From assembly GCA_021798135.1 (NCBI GenBank), contig JAJZYI010000132.1, positions 1 to 8,871 of the forward strand: 8,871 bases of DNA, written 5' to 3'. This document shows positions 5,106-8,871 of the stretch, piece by piece. The position numbers were made by a program, and so were the translations under genes. Origin of the DNA: Actinomycetes bacterium. Its GTDB lineage: Bacteria; Actinomycetota; Acidimicrobiia; Acidimicrobiales; UBA8190. A model generated the notes under the pieces. The model was given only the letters and a program-made list of their open reading frames with translations, was not told the DNA's origin and ran no database searches. Numbering within the stretch: position 1 is the stretch's first letter; every line of letters begins with the position of its first letter.

Positions 5106-6119
5106 GTGCCGTCGATCCTCGCCTTCCTGGTCTCGCGGCTGCGACGCTCGCAGGCCGGGCGCCTGGTGGCGCTCGGCGTCGTCTGCCTGGTGGGCGGTGC
5201 CGCCGGGTTCGCCGCCACCCAGCACGTCGGCTTCGGGACGGCGCTCTACTGGGCCATCACGACGGCGACGACCGTTGGCTACGGCGACGTCACCCCGAAG
5301 GACGCCACCGGCCGGGCCATCGCGTCGCTGGTGATGCTCACGACCATCCCGCTGTTCGCCTCGGCGTTCGCCCTCTTCGCCGGCGCCGTGGCCGCCGCCC
5401 ACCTGCGTAGGCTGCTCGGCGTGGTCCGTCCAGAGCCCGCCGGAGGCGAGGTCGTCGTCTACGGGAACGACCCGGTGGTCCCCCACGTCGCCGCCACGCT
5501 GTCGGCGGCCGGCCGCCGGGTGATCGTGGTGAGCGAGGGAGAGCCGACGGCGCTGCCCGACGAGGTGCGCCACCTGCGGGCGGACCCGACGAGCGAGGAC
5601 GCCGTCCGCCGCTCCCACCCCGACAGGGCGTCCGAGCTGCTCGTCACCGGCGCCGGCGACGCCGACGTGCTCGTGACGGCCGTGCTGCTGCGCCACGCCG
5701 CCCCCGACGTCCCGACGGTCGCCCTGGCCCGCTCGGCCAGCGTGTGCCGCGCGCTGCGCGAGCTCGGGGTGCCGGTCCAGGTCTCCGCCGACGACCTGGT
5801 CGTCCAGACCCTCACCAAGAGCCTGGAGGCCCCCCACGCCGGCGAGGTCCTGCTCCGGCTGATGGCACCGGACGGCTACCAGCTCCGCGAGGTCGGCGCA
5901 GGCCCCGACGAGGTGGGCCGGCCGCTCAGCGACGTGCGCCGCCGCCACCACGGCCTGGTGCTCGGGCTCGTCCAGGACGGCGACGTCCGCATCGGGGTGA
6001 GCGAGGACCCGCTGGTGCAGACCGGCGACCAGCTCGTCGTGGTCGAGCCGTCCGCCGCTGGCCGTCCCCGCCGCGCCGGCACGACGGCGGCGGGGACGGC
6101 CGGCGCGGTCACAGCATGA
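5106..6119 (+). CDS. Two-TM potassium channel with RCK (TrkA-N/TrkA-C) domain
   Basis: This 337-residue inner-membrane K+ channel subunit would act as a tetramer. TM1 spans about 18-37, the pore helix about 44-55, the K+ selectivity filter TVGYGDV is at 56-62, and TM2 spans about 70-98. A Rossmann-like RCK/TrkA-N domain (about 115-235) begins EVVVYGNDPVVPHVA, and a TrkA-C-like domain (about 245-315) ends QTGDQLVVVEP. The usual GxGxxG nucleotide loop is missing, as in MthK. The positions corresponding to MthK's Ca2+ ligands (Asp184, Glu210, Glu212) appear to be Thr, Leu and Arg, so gating by Ca2+ at that site is unlikely. The start is taken as GTG 5106, which leaves a short cytosolic N-terminus. 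Upstream in-frame GTG 5055 and ATG 5067 lack a ribosome binding site. CATGCT followed by 6 nt then GTG suggests another leaderless start. The last 11 bp overlap the convergent mutase gene. Confidence 0.88.
   Translation: MPSILAFLVSRLRRSQAGRLVALGVVCLVGGAAGFAATQHVGFGTALYWAITTATTVGYGDVTPKDATGRAIASLVMLTTIPLFASAFALFAGAVAAAHLRRLLGVVRPEPAGGEVVVYGNDPVVPHVAATLSAAGRRVIVVSEGEPTALPDEVRHLRADPTSEDAVRRSHPDRASELLVTGAGDADVLVTAVLLRHAAPDVPTVALARSASVCRALRELGVPVQVSADDLVVQTLTKSLEAPHAGEVLLRLMAPDGYQLREVGAGPDEVGRPLSDVRRRHHGLVLGLVQDGDVRIGVSEDPLVQTGDQLVVVEPSAAGRPRRAGTTAAGTAGAVTA
6056..6105. terminator. Long hairpin at the convergent gene junction (likely bidirectional terminator)
   Basis: The segments 6056-6074 and 6087-6105 are inverted repeats that can form a 19-bp stem (one G-U or A-C position depending on strand) around a 12-nt loop. 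The stem lies inside the last codons of the channel gene and starts 3 bp beyond the mutase stop. A competing perfect 10-bp stem pairs CCGCGCCGGC (6071-6080) with GCCGGCGCGG (6099-6108). No U tract is present on either strand, as is common for high-GC terminators. Its position suits ending both converging transcripts. Confidence 0.6.
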
Positions 6120-7815
6120 CGAGCGGCTCCCCGGCCCCGGCCGCCTCGCGCACCGTCCGGCACACCTCGCCGTGGGTGGCGCCGTTCATGATGGCGTCGA
6201 CCACCCGCCCGTAGGTGTTCTCCCCGGGGTCGTCGAACGAGCGGGCGAGCGCGTCGAGCGCGGCCGTCACCCGGGCCCGGTCCTGGCGCGCCCGGAACGC
6301 GCTCAGCCGCTCCAGGTAGGCGTCGATCTTGGCCGGGTCGGGGCGCTCGGGTGCGGGCACCTGCAGCACCGGGCGGGCCGACGCGCCCTCCTCGTCGCCC
6401 TCGGGCACCGTGAAGCCGTTCACGCCGACCACGATCTGCTCGCCGGACTCGATCCGCTCCTGGGCGGCGAGCGACGACGCGCCGATCATCTGCTGGACGG
6501 TGCCGGCCTCGAGGGCGGCCGCCATGCCGCCCTCTGCCTCGATGGCGTCCACCACCGCCATGATCCGCTCCTCCATGGCGTCGGTGAGCGCCTCGACGTA
6601 GTACGACCCGGCCAGCGGGTCGATCACGTCGTCCAGGTGCGCCTCGTGGCGGAGGATGTGCTGGGTGGCCACCGCCACGCGCGCCGCGTCGACGGTCGGG
6701 GAGCCGATGGCCTCGTCCAGGCTGTCGGTGTGCAGCGACTGCAGGCCGCCGAAGATGCCGGCCATCGCCTGCACCGCCACCCGGGCGATGTTGTTGAGCG
6801 GCTGCTGGCGGGTGAGGTCGGCTCCCGACGTCTGCGCGTGGAAGCGCATCCGCTGCGAGCGCGGGTCGCTCGCGCCCAGCCGATCGGCCACCAGGCGGCT
6901 CCAGATGCGCCGGCCGGCGCGGAACTTCGCCACCTCCTCGAAGAAGTTGATCGAGGCGTCGAAGAAGAAGCTCAGCCGGGGCAGGAAGTCGTCGGGCGCC
7001 ATGCCGCGCTCCATCAGGTCCCGCGAGTGCTGCAGCGCTGCGGACAGCGCCAGGCCCATCGCCTCGGCCGGCGTGGCGCCCGCCTGCTGGTAGTGCTGGC
7101 CGATGACCGACAGGGGGTTCCAGCGGGGCACGTTGCGCCGCATCCACTCCACGTGGTCGACGAGCAGCCGCTTCTGCCCGGGCAGCGCCACCCGGAAGAA
7201 CATGTGCAGCGCCGCGTAGTGCGACAGGTAGTCCGACTGGTTGGTGGTGCCGGCCAGCGTGTGCCACGGGATGCCCCGGTCCGCCGCGACCTTCAGGTAC
7301 ATGGCGGTGAGCGTGTAGGGAGCGGTGTCGCCGATGCTGACCGACTCCTGGTCGAACGGCAGCCCCTCGAGCGAGCGCTCCATGTCCTCCGACGTGTCGA
7401 TGAGCGTGCCGCACACCCCGAGCAGCTCGCGGTCGACCTCGTCGGCGTCGTAGCCGCGCAGGTGGCTGTTGCACGGCGACACGAACAGCCCGGTGAGCCC
7501 CAGGCGGTAGAGCTCGCGCATCCGGGCGTTGTAGTCCGCTGGCGTCCCCAGCCCGACGACGAGCCGCGGGTTCCAGGGCCGCCCGCGGTGCATGGTGGCG
7601 TGCACCCCCCGCGTGTACGGCGCCTGCCCGGGGAAGCCGAGCTGCTCCAGGTACGCGGCCGGGTCGACGTCCTCGGGGCCGTACAGCGCCTTCACCGGCA
7701 CCCCGGACAGGTTGCGGCGCTCGGCGGCCACCCCCGGGTCGCCGGCCACGTCCTGCTCCCACCGGGCACGGGCCTCGTCGTAGCCCGGGATGCCCGGGCC
7801 GCCCGCCGCGCTCAC
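6109..7815 (-). CDS. Acyl-CoA mutase catalytic (large) subunit, methylmalonyl-CoA mutase family, adenosylcobalamin-dependent
   Basis: This 568-residue catalytic TIM-barrel subunit belongs to a split mutase; its B12 domain is the upstream gene. It would catalyse a radical 1,2-carbon-skeleton rearrangement of an acyl-CoA. Landmarks are VKALYGPEDV (41-50), HATMHRGRPWNPR (72-84), GYDAD (121-125), the helix-end IGQHYQQAGAT (238-248), LPRLSFFFDASINFFEEVAKFRAGR (278-302), HAQTSGADLT (326-335), QSLHTDSLDEAI (359-370) and VIDPLAGSYYVEALT (397-411). His241 matches the general acid His244 of Propionibacterium methylmalonyl-CoA mutase. The positions of Tyr89 and Arg207, which select the methylmalonyl carboxylate, are Val86 and Leu203, so the substrate is probably not methylmalonyl-CoA. 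Length and layout resemble HcmA-type large subunits (about 560 residues). GTG 7815 overlaps the preceding stop by 4 bp (GTGA), implying translational coupling; longer upstream frames read through the partner gene. No MeaB-type chaperone is in view. Confidence 0.9.
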   Translation of the reverse strand: MSAAGGPGIPGYDEARARWEQDVAGDPGVAAERRNLSGVPVKALYGPEDVDPAAYLEQLGFPGQAPYTRGVHATMHRGRPWNPRLVVGLGTPADYNARMRELYRLGLTGLFVSPCNSHLRGYDADEVDRELLGVCGTLIDTSEDMERSLEGLPFDQESVSIGDTAPYTLTAMYLKVAADRGIPWHTLAGTTNQSDYLSHYAALHMFFRVALPGQKRLLVDHVEWMRRNVPRWNPLSVIGQHYQQAGATPAEAMGLALSAALQHSRDLMERGMAPDDFLPRLSFFFDASINFFEEVAKFRAGRRIWSRLVADRLGASDPRSQRMRFHAQTSGADLTRQQPLNNIARVAVQAMAGIFGGLQSLHTDSLDEAIGSPTVDAARVAVATQHILRHEAHLDDVIDPLAGSYYVEALTDAMEERIMAVVDAIEAEGGMAAALEAGTVQQMIGASSLAAQERIESGEQIVVGVNGFTVPEGDEEGASARPVLQVPAPERPDPAKIDAYLERLSAFRARQDRARVTAALDALARSFDDPGENTYGRVVDAIMNGATHGEVCRTVREAAGAGEPLVML

Positions 7816-8321
7816 GGCTGCACCGCCGGGGCGGCCGCCGCTCCCGCCGGGGACGCTCCCGCCGCCGCCATGGCCGCCGGCCCGGCGTCGGCGAGCCGTG
7901 CGTCGGCCGCCAGCGACGACACCAGCTCCACGATCTCGGCCCGGGTCGCCCCGGGGTGCACCACCTTCGACACCCCGGCGGCCAGCAGCGCGGCCACCTC
8001 GCCCTCGGGGATGATGCCGCCGACCACCACGCGGACGTGGCCCAGGCCCGCCTGGCGCAGGGCGTCCATCAGCTTGGGGACGATCAGGTGGTCGCCGGCC
8101 AGGCTCGAGATCCCGACGACGTCCACGTCCTCCTGGGCGGCCGCCGCGCTCACGGCGCCGATCGACTGCCACGGTCCGGTGTAGATGACCTCCATGCCGG
8201 CGTCGCGCAGGAAGCGCGCCACCAGGCGGCTGCCGCGGTCGTGGCCGTCGAGGCCGATCTTGGTGACGAGGACCCGTGGGGGCCGGACCTCGTCGGTCGG
8301 GGGGTGTCCCTGTTCGCTCAT
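7812..8321 (-). CDS. Cobalamin-binding (small) subunit of the split acyl-CoA mutase
   Basis: This 169-residue flavodoxin-fold B12-binding subunit supplies the adenosylcobalamin for the catalytic subunit encoded next. The base-off/His-on signature DxHxxG is present as DGHDRG (Asp25, His27, Gly30) after PRVLVTKIGL, with His27 the lower axial cobalt ligand. The second B12 loop SxL appears in VGISSLAGDH (69-78), and the GG motif in RVVVGGIIPEGE (97-108). KVVHPGAT (119-126) closes the domain. The last about 25 residues are an Ala/Pro-rich tail, so the protein is longer than minimal small subunits such as HcmB (about 136). ATG 8321 has AGGAGG at 6 nt. The stop overlaps the next start by 4 bp. The upstream dehydrogenase ends 83 bp away on the same strand. 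Stand-alone B12 subunits occur in 2-hydroxyisobutyryl-CoA mutases and archaeal methylmalonyl-CoA mutases. Confidence 0.93.
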   Translation of the reverse strand: MSEQGHPPTDEVRPPRVLVTKIGLDGHDRGSRLVARFLRDAGMEVIYTGPWQSIGAVSAAAAQEDVDVVGISSLAGDHLIVPKLMDALRQAGLGHVRVVVGGIIPEGEVAALLAAGVSKVVHPGATRAEIVELVSSLAADARLADAGPAAMAAAGASPAGAAAAPAVQP

Positions 8322-8367
8322 CGGTGCCCTCCTGCTCGTACGGGGGGTGTGGGGGTCGGGAGGTGGA

Positions 8368-8390
8368 GCCGGCGGTGCGGCGCCGCCGGC
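8368..8390 (-). other. Intercistronic hairpin between the dehydrogenase and B12-subunit genes
   Basis: GCCGGCGG (8368-8375) and CCGCCGGC (8383-8390) make a perfect 8-bp stem with a 7-nt loop. It lies 14 bp after the dehydrogenase stop and 35 bp before the B12-subunit ribosome binding site. It could be an attenuator or an mRNA-processing or stability element that sets the ratio of dehydrogenase to mutase. The downstream mRNA is C-rich and G-poor (8342-8363). Confidence 0.35.
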
Positions 8391-8404
8391 GGCCCGCGGC
8401 GGGC

Positions 8405-8871
8405 TCAGCCGCCGGGACGGGTGTGGAAGCCGGCGTGGTGCTTGCGGATCTCGCGCCGGGCGATCGTCAGCTTGTGGACCTCGTCGGGCCCGTCGGCGAT
8501 GCGCAGCGTGCGGACGTGCGCGTACGCCGCGGCGAGGGGCGTGAACTGGGTCACCCCCGCCGCGCCGTGGACCTGGATGGCCTGGTCGATGATGCGGAGC
8601 GCCATCCGGGGCACCGCCACCTTGATGCCGGCGATGGCCTGGGCGGCCGCCTTGTTGCCGACCGTGTCCATCTGGTGGGCGGCCGACAGGACGTACTCGC
8701 GGGCCATGTCGATGGCGATGCGCGCCTCGGCGATCCAGTCCTGGATCTGTCCCTTGTGGGCGAGCGACGCCCCGAAGGTGCTGCGCTCGAGCGACCGGGT
8801 CACCATGAGCTCGAGCGCGCGCTCGGCCACCCCGATGGTCCGCATGCAGTGGTGGATGCGGCCGGGGCCGA
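8405..8871 (-). CDS. Acyl-CoA dehydrogenase, C-terminal part (5' end outside window)
   Basis: This is the last 154 residues of a flavin-dependent acyl-CoA dehydrogenase that enters from beyond the right edge; the frame stays open upstream of the first in-window ATG (8845), which is therefore not the start. The fragment begins GPGRIHHCMRTIGVAERALELM, the start of the C-terminal helical domain in this family. It continues with RSTFGASLAHKGQIQDWIAE and QVHGAAGVTQFTPLAAAYAHVRTLRIADGPDEVHKLTIARREI. The IADGPDEVH motif is typical of the ACAD10/ACAD11-like branch and replaces the YEGT-type motif of short- and medium-chain enzymes. The enzyme would introduce a 2,3 double bond in an acyl-CoA and pass electrons to ETF. 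It is the first visible gene of the operon with the split mutase, so its substrate or product may be on the mutase's pathway (inference). Confidence 0.92.
   Translation of the reverse strand, partial: GPGRIHHCMRTIGVAERALELMVTRSLERSTFGASLAHKGQIQDWIAEARIAIDMAREYVLSAAHQMDTVGNKAAAQAIAGIKVAVPRMALRIIDQAIQVHGAAGVTQFTPLAAAYAHVRTLRIADGPDEVHKLTIARREIRKHHAGFHTRPGG

Noticed and set aside
4035..5951. A 638-codon minus-strand frame across the repeat, nitrobindin-like and channel regions
   Set aside because: It is antisense to two well-supported genes and passes through the tandem repeat. Its composition is typical of a shadow frame.
6409..6424. CGTGAAGCCGTTCACG, sharing GTGAA/TTCAC arms with the operators
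   Set aside because: It lies within mutase coding sequence (encoding a conserved NGF region), and its centre is 2 bp shorter than in the two operators. It is probably chance.
7816..8172. A 119-residue N-terminal extension of the mutase large subunit
   Set aside because: The extension is Arg/Gly-rich and reads out of frame through the B12-subunit gene. The GTG at 7815, coupled by GTGA, gives the normal subunit length.
6172..8184. A 670-codon plus-strand frame opposite both mutase subunits
   Set aside because: It is Arg/His/Val-rich shadow sequence. The minus strand encodes intact mutase subunits with known motifs.
8341..8363. G-quadruplex in the plus-strand G runs
   Set aside because: There are three runs of three or more G, and the fourth is only GG. 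The motif is marginal in such GC-rich DNA.
8322..8404. Cobalamin riboswitch before the B12 subunit
   Set aside because: The gap is 83 nt, too short for the roughly 200-nt element, and no B12-box-like conserved core is visible.
8534..8547. GTGAACTGGGTCAC, resembling an operator
   Set aside because: It is only partly symmetrical and lies within conserved dehydrogenase coding sequence.

Overview
This is a very GC-rich window with bacterial, actinobacterial-looking gene content. Evidence for this is strong G/C bias at third codon positions, frequent GTG starts, TANNNT-type -10 elements, two apparently leaderless genes, and several acyl-CoA dehydrogenases next to a B12-dependent acyl-CoA mutase. 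A member of the Acidimicrobiia or a related high-GC Actinomycetota fits best, but this is inference from style rather than a database match. There are no rRNA or tRNA genes, CRISPR arrays or insertion sequences that I can see.

Layout. Positions 1-48 (minus) hold the probable first 16 codons of a gene that runs off the left edge. Positions 99-1583 (minus) encode a membrane-anchored or secreted Asp-box (BNR/Ycf48-like) beta-propeller with seven cysteine pairs and a long Ser/Gly/Ala tail. Positions 1724-3983 (minus) are a two-gene operon: an AidB-like acyl-CoA dehydrogenase followed by a TetR-family repressor. Its promoter (about 4016-4044) is overlaid by two palindromes, at 4022-4039 and 4000-4015, which I read as operators for that TetR protein. 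Positions about 4080-4290 hold a GC-rich tandem repeat with a 34-35 bp unit. On the plus strand follow a nitrobindin-like heme-barrel protein (4347-4982) and a two-TM potassium channel with an RCK domain (5106-6119). The channel gene overlaps by 11 bp, tail to tail, with a minus-strand operon (6109-8871) that runs from right to left: acyl-CoA dehydrogenase (cut by the window edge), B12-binding mutase subunit, catalytic mutase subunit. The last two overlap by 4 bp (GTGA). A strong hairpin lies at the convergent junction.

How the genes work together. Two minus-strand operons handle acyl-CoA thioesters. The right-hand one combines a flavin dehydrogenase with a split adenosylcobalamin mutase, so it probably rearranges and oxidises a branched acyl-CoA. 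The mutase keeps the general-acid histidine and the B12-binding DxHxxG motif. Its substrate-pocket positions (equivalents of Tyr89 and Arg207 of methylmalonyl-CoA mutase) are Val and Leu, which match none of the characterised mutases I can recall. This is the best candidate here for undescribed biochemistry. The left-hand operon looks like a self-regulated acyl-CoA dehydrogenase unit. The plus-strand genes and the propeller gene have no obvious pathway link to either operon.
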